Assembly (NCBI GenBank): GCA_964384945.1 | Contig: CAYLMK010000019.1 | Span: 42,039 to 106,038 of the forward strand | Origin: S015-6 sp964384945 | GTDB taxonomy: Bacteria; Desulfobacterota; DSWW01 | Direction: 5' to 3' | DNA: 64,000 bases | Program-made: the position numbers and the translations under genes | Notes under the pieces: generated by a model | Seen by the model: only the letters and a program-made list of their open reading frames with translations | Database searches by the model: none | What the model was told of the DNA's origin: nothing | Part shown: positions 53,040-61,999 of the stretch, piece by piece | How the letters are laid out: the number at the start of each line of letters is the position of its first letter | Position numbering within the stretch: the stretch's first letter is position 1

Positions 53040-53938
53040 ATGATCAGCTTCAGCTTGACGGAGGAACTACTGCAGCTGCGGTGAACGGCCCGGAAGTTCG
53101 CTCAGGAAGAGAGCCGGCCCGTGGCAGCGCAATACGATCGCAAGATCGATCCGAAGGAGTGCATCCCCATGGATGTGGTCGCCAAGGGCGTGGAACTCGG
53201 TTTCTCCACAATGACCATCCCGGAGGCATACGGAGGCGGCGGATATTCGACGCTGGACTTCGCAGTCGCAGGAGAACAGATCGCCTGGGGCGATGCGGGC
53301 CTGGCCGGCACGATCTGCGGATCGGGACGTCTTGGGGTGACCCCGATTGTCTTTCTCGGATCCGAGGCACAGAAAAACCATTGGCTCACCGAGATCTGTT
53401 CCGACACGAGCGGCGCCTATCTGACGGCCTTTGCGCCCACCGAACCCGGATCAGGCTCCGACCTTGCCTCCTGGGCAGCGAAGGCGACGGCATCCCGATC
53501 GCGGTCGATGCGGGCTGCAATGACGGCTTCATGGCCGGCATTTACGTCCTCGGCCTCGCGCGGGCTGCCTTCGAAGCGGCCCATGACCATGCCAGGCAGC
53601 GGATTCAGGGGGGGCAGCCCATCCTTTTTCACCAGATCGTGGGTTCCATGTTGGTGGACATGAGCATCCTGATCGAGGCGGGAAGGAACCTCATCCGGAA
53701 GTGCTGCTGGAATCACGACCATGTGGGCTCGAGCGTACACCTCTCGTCGGCTGCCAATGTGTTCTGTTCGGATGCGGCCCTCGAGATCACATCGAAAGCG
53801 ATCCACGTGCTGGGAGGGTATGGGTTGATGAAGGATTATCCGCTGGAGAAATACTTCCGGGACGTGAAGATCCTTCAGATCGCAGGCGGCAGCAACATCG
53901 TCCACAGCCACAGGGTCTTCAACAACCCCTTCCTCTGA
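53040..53938 (+). pseudogene. Acyl-CoA dehydrogenase pseudogene (in-frame TGA and internal deletion)
   Basis: ATG at 53040 (GGAGG upstream) gives MISFSLTEELLQLR, then an in-frame TGA, then the same frame continues TARKFAQEESRPVAAQYDRK and a good dehydrogenase N-domain up to APTEPGSGSDLAS. There the reading moves to another frame (YVLGLARAAFEAAHDHARQR onward, to RVFNNPFL), skipping ~100 residues of the beta-barrel domain. The C-terminal block reads RDVKILQIAGGSNIVHSH, without the catalytic Glu of IYEGT. A premature stop, a deletion and a frameshift make function impossible as written. It lies 20 bases after the Fe-S gene and was probably once part of that operon. Confidence 0.85.
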
Positions 53939-53942
53939 CGAT

Positions 53943-53960
53943 GCCCTTCCAAGGAAGGGC
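53943..53960. other. Perfect 18-bp inverted repeat between pseudogene and lipoprotein
   Basis: GCCCTTCC-AA-GGAAGGGC can fold into a stem-loop. There is no following T-run. It may mark the end of the Block C transcript or an mRNA-processing hairpin. Confidence 0.4.
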
Positions 53961-53999
53961 TCAATGGAACCCGAAACCGCAAAGAGAGGGGGGAGATGC

Positions 54000-55352
54000 A
54001 TGAACGAGCCGTCGATGCCCCTTGGGGCGAGGCCAGCAGTCCCTGTGACCCTGCTCGCGCTGGCGTTTTGCTCATTCTCAGTACTCGTGATCGGCACAGG
54101 CTGCCAACTCAACGAACCACCTCATCCGGGACCCGGCGTTCCCACACAGGAAAATACGGATGGTTACAATTACTTCAAACAGAAGGACGGTATCGCGGAT
54201 TTCATGTACAACCAGCTCTGGTATTTCAACTTTCTCGATGATCGGGGAACGCCGGATCCGTCGGACGACATCGCAGGGGTCGCTGCTTACGGGCTGGCAA
54301 ACCCCGAGCACAAGTGGTTTCAGAAGGGCGTGGTCGCGGGCTTTGGGATGATCCTGCGAGATCCCTCCCGCGGGAATTCGTTCAAGGTCAACACCGTTTC
54401 AGACCCGGCCGTACCCGGGAACCTCCAGGCCTCCAGGACCTTCGAGCCGGATGACCCGATCCGGGACCCGAATCCGGACTTGCCCTGCGGGGATCCCAGG
54501 GTCGTTCCTCCCGGTGAGCAGTGCCACCTGCAGACCCAGGATGGGTATATCACGGTTATCAGCCCGGACCACTATCACATCGTCGGGGAAGTCGTCGAAG
54601 GGGTGAAGAGGATCTCCTGGGATCTCCATTACAGAAGGAGGCTGGCTCCTCCCTGGCTCGTCTGGGTGAAGTGGCCCCTTCCCCGCACGCTGAAGGTCTT
54701 CCCTGCCTGGATCAACTACCCCATGCAGATGGCGGACGCCCTTGTGACCGGCGTCTTTGCGGCAGACGATGACACATCCGACGAGACCCCGGCGGTCGTC
54801 TACGAACTCAAAAACGTCAAGGGCTATCACGACGGGTTCCACAGCGAGTTCGTCTTCTCCATCTTCGAATGGGACTGGTTGGACTACAAACAGGACAATC
54901 TCTCCATCCATCTCCTCCACCCTCACGCGCCGGTCTATTCATGCAAGGGCGGCTGGGAGACATGCTGTCCCGGCAATCTCAGGGTCGTCCACGATGACGG
55001 CTCGAAGGTCATGGTCTACGATTTCTCCAGGGGGAAGAACGAAGCCGAGAAGCAGATACGGATCGAATACGTTGCCGTGGCACCTGCCCCGGAGTTCGGC
55101 GTGCAATACCCCACGAAGGCAACGATCACGGCGAAGGACAACAAGGGAAACGAACTGGAGCTTCTCTGGGAGCTGATTCGCTATCACCACGTCTACTATG
55201 ACGTGCCGGACCCTTATGATGACAATATCACGTTCGAGATGATCGTGGACGTCAAAGGCTCCTTCCTCGAGGCCGGCAGCGGGGTCACCGTGCCGATCTC
55301 GGGAATCGGTTGGGCGGACTGGTCAGGCCCGTCCTTCCCGCAGAAGAAGTAG
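54000..55352 (+). CDS. Secreted lipoprotein, family shared with 28352-29761
   Basis: 450 residues. The signal region VTLLALAFCSFSVLVIGTGC ends in a lipobox-like Cys (GTGC, slightly atypical at -3). The mature protein shows the same order of blocks as the Block B lipoprotein: LWYFNFLDDRG, WVKWPLPRTLKVFPAWINYP, VTGVFAADDD, VKGYHDGFHSEFVFSIFEWD and a closing GIGWADWSGPSF. It lacks the Cys-rich tail of the other copy. GGGGGAG lies four bases before the ATG at 54000. Predicted periplasmic or outer-membrane lipid-binding protein of unknown role. Confidence 0.7.
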   Translation: MNEPSMPLGARPAVPVTLLALAFCSFSVLVIGTGCQLNEPPHPGPGVPTQENTDGYNYFKQKDGIADFMYNQLWYFNFLDDRGTPDPSDDIAGVAAYGLANPEHKWFQKGVVAGFGMILRDPSRGNSFKVNTVSDPAVPGNLQASRTFEPDDPIRDPNPDLPCGDPRVVPPGEQCHLQTQDGYITVISPDHYHIVGEVVEGVKRISWDLHYRRRLAPPWLVWVKWPLPRTLKVFPAWINYPMQMADALVTGVFAADDDTSDETPAVVYELKNVKGYHDGFHSEFVFSIFEWDWLDYKQDNLSIHLLHPHAPVYSCKGGWETCCPGNLRVVHDDGSKVMVYDFSRGKNEAEKQIRIEYVAVAPAPEFGVQYPTKATITAKDNKGNELELLWELIRYHHVYYDVPDPYDDNITFEMIVDVKGSFLEAGSGVTVPISGIGWADWSGPSFPQKK

Positions 55353-55452
55353 ACTTTCCATCGCGACAAGAGCGATGAGGCTCAAGAGGGCAAGCAGGAG
55401 CCGCCGACCCTGGCGTTTCGGGCGGCCTGTCTCGCCGGACCGCGTAACGTAG

Positions 55453-55650
55453 CAGGCATTCACGAGAAACATCGGCCTGGAGGTCACGTATTACGACCCC
55501 TGCCATGTGGGCCGGTATGGCGAAGGCTGCGACGCACCCCGAAAAATCCTGAAGGCCCTGCCCGGGGTCACGCTCAAGGAGATGCATCGAATCCGGGAAT
55601 GGAGCGGGTGCTGCTATGCAGCCGACGGTTGCGGTCTGCTTCCTTTCGAT
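55453..55650 (+). pseudogene. Relic of a CCG-domain Fe-S gene
   Basis: Reading from just after a stop, the plus strand encodes GLEVTYYDPCHVGRYGEGCD then APRKILKALPGVTLKEMHRI and REWSGCCYAADGCGL. This aligns with the C-terminal CCG repeat of the intact protein at 40670-41893 (RVTYHDPCHIGRYGGLYDEP, REILKALPGVDFREMVRI, REYSLCCGSGGG). Only this ~60-residue block survives; it has no start, and the second Cys pair is altered. The SDR gene on the other strand begins its stop codon next to it. Confidence 0.75.
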
Positions 55651-55672
55651 CGTCCTGACCGGGACCTGCGCC

Positions 55673-56497
55673 TCAGTCGAGGCTCCATTCCCGGATCTTT
55701 TTGCCGATCATCTTGTTGAAGCCGTCGTACAGGAAGGGCGCAAATCGCTTGAAGCCGTAAACCACCTTCATTTCCGGGCCCGGAATGATCAGGAACCTGT
55801 TCTTCTCCACCGCCTTGCGGATATCCTTTGCGCAGGCCTCTTTGGAAATGCCGAGCCACGAGGGAAGCTTTCGTGCTTCCTGGGCTTCTTCTTTCATTCC
55901 CCTCATCTGCCCGGTTTCGAAGATGTTCGTCCGGACGAAACCCGGGCAAACCACGGTGACGCCGATGCCGAAACGGGCAAGCTCGTTCCGGAGGACCTCA
56001 GAAAGCCCGACGATCCCGAATTTTGTGGTCGTGTAAGCCGACATCCCCGGGCTTGCGATGAGCCCCGCAGAGGAAGCCACGTTGACAATGTGGCCGCTCC
56101 TCTGCTTCAGCATGTGCGGAAGCGCAAAATGAACACCGTAAATGGGACCCCAGAGGTTGATGCCGACGATCCATTCCCAGTCCTTCAGCGAGAGGTGCCG
56201 CATCTCCCCGGTCAGTCCGACGCCCGCATTGTTCATCAGCAGGTCGATCCTGCCGAAGGTCTCGACGGTCTTGCGGATCATCGCCTCGACCTGTTCCGGC
56301 CGGGAGGCGTCAATGCGCAGGGCCACCGCCCTTCTGCCCTTTGCCTCAGTGGCCGATACCGTCTCGGCGAGGCCCGTTTCGTTCACATCCGAAACCACCA
56401 GATCCGCTCCCCTGTCGGCGAATTCGATGGCCGTTGCCCGTCCGATGCCGCTTGCGGCTCCGGTCACCACGGCGATCTTGTCTCTCAGGCTCTTCAT
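55673..56497 (-). CDS. Short-chain dehydrogenase/reductase (SDR)
   Basis: 274 residues, classical SDR: coenzyme motif VTGAASGIGRATAIEF, NNAGVGLTGEM, catalytic Ser in VNVASSAGLIA and YTTTK as the Tyr-x-x-x-Lys pair, then VVCPGFVRTNIFE. An Asp after the second strand (VVSDVN) favours NAD(H). A C-terminal ~50-residue extension (KEACAKDIRKAVEKNRFLII) occurs in lipid-acting members. It stands alone on the minus strand among rightward genes. Likely oxidises a hydroxyl group on a ring or chain; substrate unknown. Confidence 0.9.
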   Translation of the reverse strand: MKSLRDKIAVVTGAASGIGRATAIEFADRGADLVVSDVNETGLAETVSATEAKGRRAVALRIDASRPEQVEAMIRKTVETFGRIDLLMNNAGVGLTGEMRHLSLKDWEWIVGINLWGPIYGVHFALPHMLKQRSGHIVNVASSAGLIASPGMSAYTTTKFGIVGLSEVLRNELARFGIGVTVVCPGFVRTNIFETGQMRGMKEEAQEARKLPSWLGISKEACAKDIRKAVEKNRFLIIPGPEMKVVYGFKRFAPFLYDGFNKMIGKKIREWSLD

Positions 56498-56706
56498 CGA
56501 GGCGTTACTCCAGCGTCATGTACAGGGTGGTATGTCCCCCAGGAAAGCCGGGGCGCATCCCTTTCGCAATCGGAAAAGAACGAGGACCCAATCTGAGACA
56601 GAGCGAGTATAGGCAAAGGATGGTTCACGGTCAAACGTGCTGGAAACACGCACTCCCGTGGGTACAATGCCGGCACAGGCAAGGCCCCCCGCCGGAGAGT
56701 CAAGCC

Positions 56707-57043
56707 ATGGACAACGCCTGCATGCCCTTCCTTGGAGGACGATTTCTTCCTTCTTTTCCGGATGCCCTGCCACGCCTCGACGAAGCCGGGAAGGATTTCC
56801 CGGGCGTTCGGCGGAAGCAGGTTGCCGGGAAATGCCTGGAAGCGATGAAGGGAGCGTGGGAGACATTGGGAACACGTGTTCCCGGGTCCGGGAGACGACG
56901 ATGCTGTACTGCCGGACGGCACCGGCTATTTGCTCTTGGCCGCTGACGGGATCTTTCCTGTGCCGGTGATGCAGGACCCCGCACCCGCGGGAAGGGCCGC
57001 GGTGCTGGTGAACGCGAACGACATCTACGCCGTGGGGGGCTGA
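56707..57043 (+). pseudogene. Broken AIR-synthase-like (PurM/HypE-superfamily) gene, N-terminal part only
   Basis: In one frame LPRLDEAGKDFPGVRRKQVA then GKCLEAMKGAWETLG resembles the leader of AIR-synthase-related proteins. Near 56875 the coding moves to the next frame, giving HVFPGPGDDDAVLPDGTGYL and LLAADGIFP, then PAGRAAVLVNANDIYAVGG and a stop. GDD-A-LPDG and VNxNDIxAxGG are the ATP-binding hallmarks of the superfamily's N-domain. The whole C-domain is missing and the two halves are frameshifted, so this is a relic. Parent function unknown. Confidence 0.65.
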
Positions 57044-57046
57044 CCT

Positions 57047-57316
57047 TTGGACCGAGTCAACGTCCCGGCAGGCCTGGACGAAAGGCAGATGCAGACGCAC
57101 ATCTGCGACATGGGAGACACGGAGATCCACGGCTGCTGCGGGGGTTTTATCTGGCCTGAAACCGTCAAAGCTTACTGCGGAAGGATGTTTCGCTTTCGGC
57201 GGCCGGAGGCTGCCTACATCGACATCCAGGACCCGAGTTTCTGTCCTGAGTGCGTCCGCAGATACAGGCAAGCCGCGCACATGACTCCGTCGAATCTGTT
57301 CGTCATACGTGGATAG
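57047..57316 (+). CDS. Small Cys-rich protein, unknown
   Basis: About 89 residues from a TTG directly after the relic's stop (a later in-frame ATG at 57089 would give 75). Cys and His residues are spaced as in a zinc-binding fold: HICDMG, HGCCGGF, AYCGRMF and FCPECVRRYRQ. No family recognised. It is 60 bases ahead of the SCP2 gene and could be its operon neighbour. Confidence 0.4.
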   Translation: MDRVNVPAGLDERQMQTHICDMGDTEIHGCCGGFIWPETVKAYCGRMFRFRRPEAAYIDIQDPSFCPECVRRYRQAAHMTPSNLFVIRG

Positions 57317-57376
57317 GAGAAATGTGTTTCCAACGCGGCCCTGAATTCAACAACAGAACAGAAAGGAGAGCAAGCC

Positions 57377-57742
57377 ATGGCAGCGAGACCCAAGCCCCCT
57401 GCAGACATCACACCCGACGATTTCTACCTCAAGTGGCTTCCGGAGCAGGCCGCAGCAGCCCCGGATCAGGCGGCCAAGCTGAAGGGGATCAACGCGGTCA
57501 TCCAAGTGGCTCTGACCGGCGAGGGCGGGGGAGATTACTACATCACGATTGAAGATGGAATGCTTTCGACGGCGAAGGGCAAAGCAGCCTCTCCGAAGCT
57601 GACCGTCACCCAGGCCCTGTCGAATTGGCGTGCCATCAACGCTGGCACCCTCAACCCGCAGATGGCGTTCATGACCGGCAAGGTGAAGATCAGCGGGGAC
57701 ATGGGCCTTGCCATGAAGCTCGGCTCGATCATGGGGGGGTGA
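57377..57742 (+). CDS. SCP2 sterol-binding-domain protein
   Basis: 121 residues forming a single SCP2 domain: VIQVALTGEGGGDYYITIED, NWRAINAGTLNPQMAFMTGK and VKISGDMGLAMKLGSIM match the lipid-binding fold, including the NPQxAFMxGKxKIxGD signature. Such proteins bind sterols, fatty acids or acyl-CoA and deliver them to enzymes. AAAGGAG lies ten bases before the ATG. It closes Block C and fits a pathway for bulky hydrophobic acids. Confidence 0.88.
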   Translation: MAARPKPPADITPDDFYLKWLPEQAAAAPDQAAKLKGINAVIQVALTGEGGGDYYITIEDGMLSTAKGKAASPKLTVTQALSNWRAINAGTLNPQMAFMTGKVKISGDMGLAMKLGSIMGG

Positions 57743-58160
57743 GAGAGACCAAGATAAGAACGTCAAGCAAGAGGATTCCGCCGACGGCGGCGGCCGGGTG
57801 TCCGGCGCCAGCGGCCGGCAAGGCCTTCCGCCTCTTGAAGAAAACGGCCGGCCTCCTGCGGTCTCGGAGGCGCGCTCCAACCATCCGGTACGACCGCATT
57901 CCCTTCGGTTCGTCCCCGGATCCGAAAAGCTATCGCCCGAGGCGGGCGGGCTTCCTCCCGGCGGCGGTGTATCACAAGCTAGAAGCCTCGGATTACCGTC
58001 CGGACTTGTCCTCATGCGTGAGTCGATGAGTGCCGCGGCCACATGAAGACAAAAAGCTTCTCCCCCCGTGTCCACGGCCTGCCCCGGCCGGATCGCCACC
58101 TTTTCGGCCACGGCGTCGAATGGCCGCGATCAACAAGCCGTCCACCCGCACTCACGTCGA
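57743..58160. other. Convergent gap between Block C and the zinc operon
   Basis: 418 bases with only chance frames rich in Arg and Pro. No terminator with a T-run was recognised, although transcription from both sides should end here. Confidence 0.4.
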
Positions 58161-58949
58161 CTATCGGAGGACCCGACCAAGGGCGGCCGCAAGAAACAAT
58201 GCTCCCTCAAAACACACGATCGCGGGCCCCGTGGGGAGGTCCCAGACAAACGAAGCCCAGAGGCCCAGGAAGCCTGCTGTCACGGCCGTCACGACGGCCA
58301 CGACAAAGACCGCCCAGACCCTGCGGCACAGGACGAGGCCCGCCATGGGAGGAATCACCATCGAGGAGAAGACAAAGAGGATCCCGGCCGTCTTCAGGGA
58401 GACCGCGATGCAGAGGCCGAGGGTGAGGTAGATCAGGAACTCGATCGTCCGTTCCTCAACGCCCAGGGTCCGCGCCGTCTCCGGATCGAGCGAAACGAAA
58501 AGGATCCTCGGGAAAAAGATCAAGTGAATGGAAAGGGTTCCGGCGGCCAGCAGGGACAGCAGGAGGACGTCGTCCCCCATCGTGTAGAGTAGGTTGCCCG
58601 ATACGAGATCCACGCCGTGCGCCTCGGCCATGGGGTTGGCGGCCAGCAGGAGGATCGCGCCGGCAGCGGCAACGCAGTAGACGTAGCCGAGGAGCGCCTC
58701 CCGGTCGAGGAACCCTGCCCGGCCCGGGAGCCAGAAGAGGAGGGCCGCCAGTACGGTGAGCACGGAGGCGGATGCCTCGGGCCATATTCCCGCATAGAGG
58801 CCGGCAGCGACCCCGAGGGCGGCCACCTCGGACAGCGCGATTCCGATGAAGATGATACGCTTGAGATGGACATATACGCCGAGAAAAGCGCACACGACCC
58901 CGCACAGCAAGGCGGCGGCGAGGGGGTTCTGCAGAAAGTTCATGTGCAT
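58161..58949 (-). CDS. znuB: ABC-3 family metal permease (ZnuB-like)
   Basis: 262 residues with eight to nine hydrophobic segments (for example AALLCGVVCAFLGVYVHLKR and ILFVFSSMVIPPMAGLVLC) and the family block FIGIALSEVAALGVA near the N-terminus. It forms the membrane channel of a Zn2+/Mn2+ importer with the ATPase whose gene ends 6 bases upstream. Metal preference cannot be read from this subunit; zinc is inferred from the operon. Confidence 0.88.
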   Translation of the reverse strand: MHMNFLQNPLAAALLCGVVCAFLGVYVHLKRIIFIGIALSEVAALGVAAGLYAGIWPEASASVLTVLAALLFWLPGRAGFLDREALLGYVYCVAAAGAILLLAANPMAEAHGVDLVSGNLLYTMGDDVLLLSLLAAGTLSIHLIFFPRILFVSLDPETARTLGVEERTIEFLIYLTLGLCIAVSLKTAGILFVFSSMVIPPMAGLVLCRRVWAVFVVAVVTAVTAGFLGLWASFVWDLPTGPAIVCFEGALFLAAALGRVLR

Positions 58950-58955
58950 GCGCGC

Positions 58956-59702
58956 TCAGTCGCCCGAGATCAGGTATCGCTTGCCTCCGGACAGGCCCAC
59001 GCGGACCGGAAAACCGTAGATCTTGGAGAGAAGATCCTTGGCGACCAGTTCATCGACCGAGTAGAGCTGCGCCCTGCCGTCCGCGAGGAACATGAGCCGC
59101 TCGGCGTAATTCAGGACCACATGGAGCAGGTGGCTGACCAGCACGATTGTGACCCCGGCCTCTCTCTGGATCTTGCGTACCAGGCCCAGGATCTGATTCT
59201 CGCCCTTCAGGTCCATGTCGTTCGTAGGCTCGTCGAGAAGCAGAAGATCGGGTCGGGAGGCCAGCGCCCGGGCGATCAGCGTCCGCTGCCTCTCGCCTCC
59301 CGACAACTCCCTGTACAGTCGCTTCGCGAGGCATGCCAGGCCGGTCATCTCGAGGGCATTCCCGACGTGCCTCAGGTCCTCGCCCGCCAGGCGCTGCCAG
59401 GGGCGCTTCCGGCCGAGCCGTCCCATCCGAACCACGTCCTGGACGGTGAAGGGGAACCGCGTATCCAGGAACTGACGCTGCATCACATACCCGTAACGCG
59501 CTTTGCCGGCCGAACAGATACGCCCCGCGGCGGGCCGGACAAGCCCCAGGATTCCGCGCAGGAGGGTCGTCTTGCCTGCGCCGTTCGGCCCGATGATGCC
59601 GAGAAACTCCCCTGCGTGAATGTCAAAGGTGAGCCCCTCGAGCACCCGGCGCCTGCCATAGCCCAGGCTCACATCCTCGAAGCGGACGACCTTCTCGGCC
59701 AC
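58956..59702 (-). CDS. znuC: ABC transporter ATPase (ZnuC-like)
   Basis: 248 residues with Walker A GIIGPNGAGKTTLLRGILGL, signature LSGGERQRTLIARAL, Walker B LLLLDEPTNDMD and the switch His in VLVSHLL. GTG start with AAAAGGGGG directly upstream. The GYVMQRQFLD segment matches the Q-loop region of metal-import ATPases. The gene lies between the binding protein and permease in the usual znuACB arrangement. Confidence 0.9.
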   Translation of the reverse strand: MAEKVVRFEDVSLGYGRRRVLEGLTFDIHAGEFLGIIGPNGAGKTTLLRGILGLVRPAAGRICSAGKARYGYVMQRQFLDTRFPFTVQDVVRMGRLGRKRPWQRLAGEDLRHVGNALEMTGLACLAKRLYRELSGGERQRTLIARALASRPDLLLLDEPTNDMDLKGENQILGLVRKIQREAGVTIVLVSHLLHVVLNYAERLMFLADGRAQLYSVDELVAKDLLSKIYGFPVRVGLSGGKRYLISGD

Positions 59703-59746
59703 GGCCCCCTTTTCCCTCCCTTCCGAACCCGGCCTGCGCGAAACCC

Positions 59747-60673
59747 TCAGCCCTTCTCCAATGCTGCAACGATTGTATTCACAATGTACCGCAAGTTTTC
59801 AAGGTAGTCTTCGACACCCGCTCTGCCTCCCAGAAAGAGAGGAAGCCTCACGGCCCGGACGCCGGCCTTTTCCTCCACGAAGCGCACCGGCCGCTTCGGG
59901 TAGTAGGGCTCAACGAGGATGAGCTTCGCGTTTCTCGCCCTGGCCTGCTCGACCACCTGCTTGAGGTGGCCGGGGGTGGGTGGGATACCGGGCTTGGGCT
60001 CCAGGCAGCCCACGATCTCCAGGCCCATGGCCTGACAGAAGTAGTCCCAGGACGCATGGTACTGCAGGACGGCCGTCCCCTGAAAGGGCTGCATCTTCGC
60101 CCTCAGATCCTCGTAGGTCTCTTTCACCTTTGCGGCGTACCGGTCTCGGTTCTGCTCGTACACCGCGGCCCCGTCCGGGTCCACCCGTGCAAGCCCGTCT
60201 GCGATATTCCGAACCGCGATCGCCACATTCTCCGGCGTGAACCAGAAATGGGGATTCCCGTAAGGGTGCACGTCTCCCATGGATCCGTCGATGCTGCCCG
60301 TCGGGACGTCCAGGGGCCGCACCCCGACCGCAGGGTCCACGTAGCCCGGCGCCCCGAACAGGATCTTTGCGTTCCGGGACGCCTCGATCAGGCCCTGGAT
60401 CCAGGGATCGACCTCCAGCCCGCCGACCACGAGCATGTCCGCCCGGCCCAGTTTCATGGCCTGGCTTGGCAGCGGCTCGAAGAAGTGCAGATCGAACTTG
60501 CCCGTCGAGATCGGGTAGATCTCGACGCGGTCGCCTCCGACCTGTCGGGCAAAGTCCGCCATGTCCAGGGTAGAGGCAACGACGAACACCTCTGCCAGCC
60601 CCGCGGCCGGCGGCATCGTGACGAGCAGGCCGACCATGAGGATAATCGCTTCTCTTATCCTGTTCCAACGCAT
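59747..60673 (-). CDS. znuA: Periplasmic metal-binding protein (ZnuA/TroA-like)
   Basis: 308 residues with a signal peptide (AIILMVGLLVTMPPAAGLAE) and the TroA-fold ligands: His in FDLHFFEPLPSQ, the HPYGNPHFWFTPENVAIAV block, and a His in YHASWDYFC. The acidic, His-rich loop seen in many ZnuA proteins is missing; a short GDVHPYG is all there is. AAGGAGG precedes the ATG. It captures zinc (or manganese) for the ABC importer encoded next. Confidence 0.88.
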   Translation of the reverse strand: MRWNRIREAIILMVGLLVTMPPAAGLAEVFVVASTLDMADFARQVGGDRVEIYPISTGKFDLHFFEPLPSQAMKLGRADMLVVGGLEVDPWIQGLIEASRNAKILFGAPGYVDPAVGVRPLDVPTGSIDGSMGDVHPYGNPHFWFTPENVAIAVRNIADGLARVDPDGAAVYEQNRDRYAAKVKETYEDLRAKMQPFQGTAVLQYHASWDYFCQAMGLEIVGCLEPKPGIPPTPGHLKQVVEQARARNAKLILVEPYYPKRPVRFVEEKAGVRAVRLPLFLGGRAGVEDYLENLRYIVNTIVAALEKG

Positions 60674-60703
60674 CCGTTGGCCTCCTTTTCTTGTATGCAG
60701 ATG

Positions 60704-61999
60704 TCAGTTCTCGAGCCTGTGGGCGTGGGGGCCCAAACCGAAGACTGCCTGAAGGTATCCGTTGTGTTCGTCCTCCTCCTCGACGCCGCTCCGATATCGG
60801 TACTGCCCCCGGAGGTACAGGCTGTGGGTCAGATAGTAGGTGATGAACCCGGTCGATGCCCACGGGTCGTCGCTCACCAGCGGATCCAGGATCTGGGACC
60901 GGTCGTAGCGGGCCCCGGTTTCCCAGTACCTGCCGAGCGAGAAGGCGAGAAGGCTGTAGCCGCCGTAGCGGGTGAATTCCTCGCCCTCTGTCTCCGTGTC
61001 GGCCGCCATGAACTCGTTCTGCCACTTCAGACGGTGGTAGGTACCCGGGAACCGGTGGATGAAGGTGAAATCCCCTCCCACCAGAGACGTGTTCCCGGAC
61101 TCGTCCCAGCTTACGCTGGCTCCCAGGAGCAGATCGGAGGTGCGGCTGAAGGGAAGGCCCAGAACCGATCGAGACAGGAACACCCGGCCGTCCCAGTCCA
61201 CAGGCCCGGCGTGCTCGTGCGCCTCTTCTTCCCCCTCGTGCCCTTCGTCCCCGTGCGCGTGGGTATGCCCGAGATCCTTTCCGTTCCAGTACCCGAAGGT
61301 GGTCTTCAGGTACAGGTCCCACGGGTTCGGGATGTTCACGAAGCCCTGGATGCCGTCGTCGAACCAGTTGTGTTCGCCGAAGAAGCTCTCGAGCACCAGC
61401 GGCGTGTCGGCGAACGGCCAGTGATGCGGATGGATCGCGTTGAGCACACCGAAATTCATGTATTTGCGGCCGAGTTGAAGGCCCAGGGGAGCGTAATCCC
61501 CCACCCACGGAATCGGAGACAGGGTCAGATAGGCCTCTTCCAGGTCGATCTCCACGTTCACATCGTCTCCTTCGTACTCCATCTCCAGCGCCGGGATCAC
61601 GTCGGCCCGGATGCCGGGGTAGAGGTAGCCCTGAAAGGCAAATTCCACCTCTTTGACGCGAATCTTGTTCCGGTTGTCGTTCTCCTCGTCGTTCGTGAAA
61701 AGGGCCTGGATATCGGCGATGGCGCTTATGGACGGATTCATGATGCCCCAGTTGCCCACCGGCTGGGCCTGATGCGGAGATCCCTGCCGTGCGATCTCTT
61801 CCTCTTTCTTTTCCAGCTTCTCTTCCAGGGCTCGGATCTCGGCCTCATGTTCGGTTCTGAGTTGATCCAGTTCCTTCTCGAGTCGTTCGAGCCTCTCCTC
61901 GATCGATTCCGACGCCTCAGCCTGCGGCTGATCTGCAAGGGTCCTCGCAGGAAAGGTCAGCAGCAAGGCAAGCAGGAGAAATAATGCTCTCTTTTCCAT
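60704..61999 (-). CDS. Outer-membrane barrel protein with coiled coil and His-rich loop, probable zinc entry channel
   Basis: 431 residues: signal peptide (ALFLLLALLLTFPARTLA), a charged coiled coil (about 28-72, RLERLEKELDQLRTEHEAEI), then a barrel-like domain ending SLYLRGQYRYRSG...AHRLEN. A loop near the middle holds HTHAHGDEGHEGEEEAHEHA, an obvious metal-binding stretch. It is encoded just ahead of the ABC importer, so it probably admits or captures zinc at the outer membrane, a job done in other bacteria by the unrelated TonB-type ZnuD. AAGGAG precedes the ATG at 61999; the frame opens further upstream, but that part looks non-coding. Confidence 0.75.
   Translation of the reverse strand: MEKRALFLLLALLLTFPARTLADQPQAEASESIEERLERLEKELDQLRTEHEAEIRALEEKLEKKEEEIARQGSPHQAQPVGNWGIMNPSISAIADIQALFTNDEENDNRNKIRVKEVEFAFQGYLYPGIRADVIPALEMEYEGDDVNVEIDLEEAYLTLSPIPWVGDYAPLGLQLGRKYMNFGVLNAIHPHHWPFADTPLVLESFFGEHNWFDDGIQGFVNIPNPWDLYLKTTFGYWNGKDLGHTHAHGDEGHEGEEEAHEHAGPVDWDGRVFLSRSVLGLPFSRTSDLLLGASVSWDESGNTSLVGGDFTFIHRFPGTYHRLKWQNEFMAADTETEGEEFTRYGGYSLLAFSLGRYWETGARYDRSQILDPLVSDDPWASTGFITYYLTHSLYLRGQYRYRSGVEEEDEHNGYLQAVFGLGPHAHRLEN

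Noticed and set aside
53079..53087. In-frame TGA in the acyl-CoA dehydrogenase as a selenocysteine codon
   Set aside because: The position is not a conserved Cys in the family, no convincing SECIS-like hairpin follows, and the gene is broken elsewhere as well.
59966..61984. Long plus-strand open frame (about 670 codons)
   Set aside because: Antisense to the zinc-binding protein and outer-membrane genes; composition and lack of motifs mark it as a shadow.
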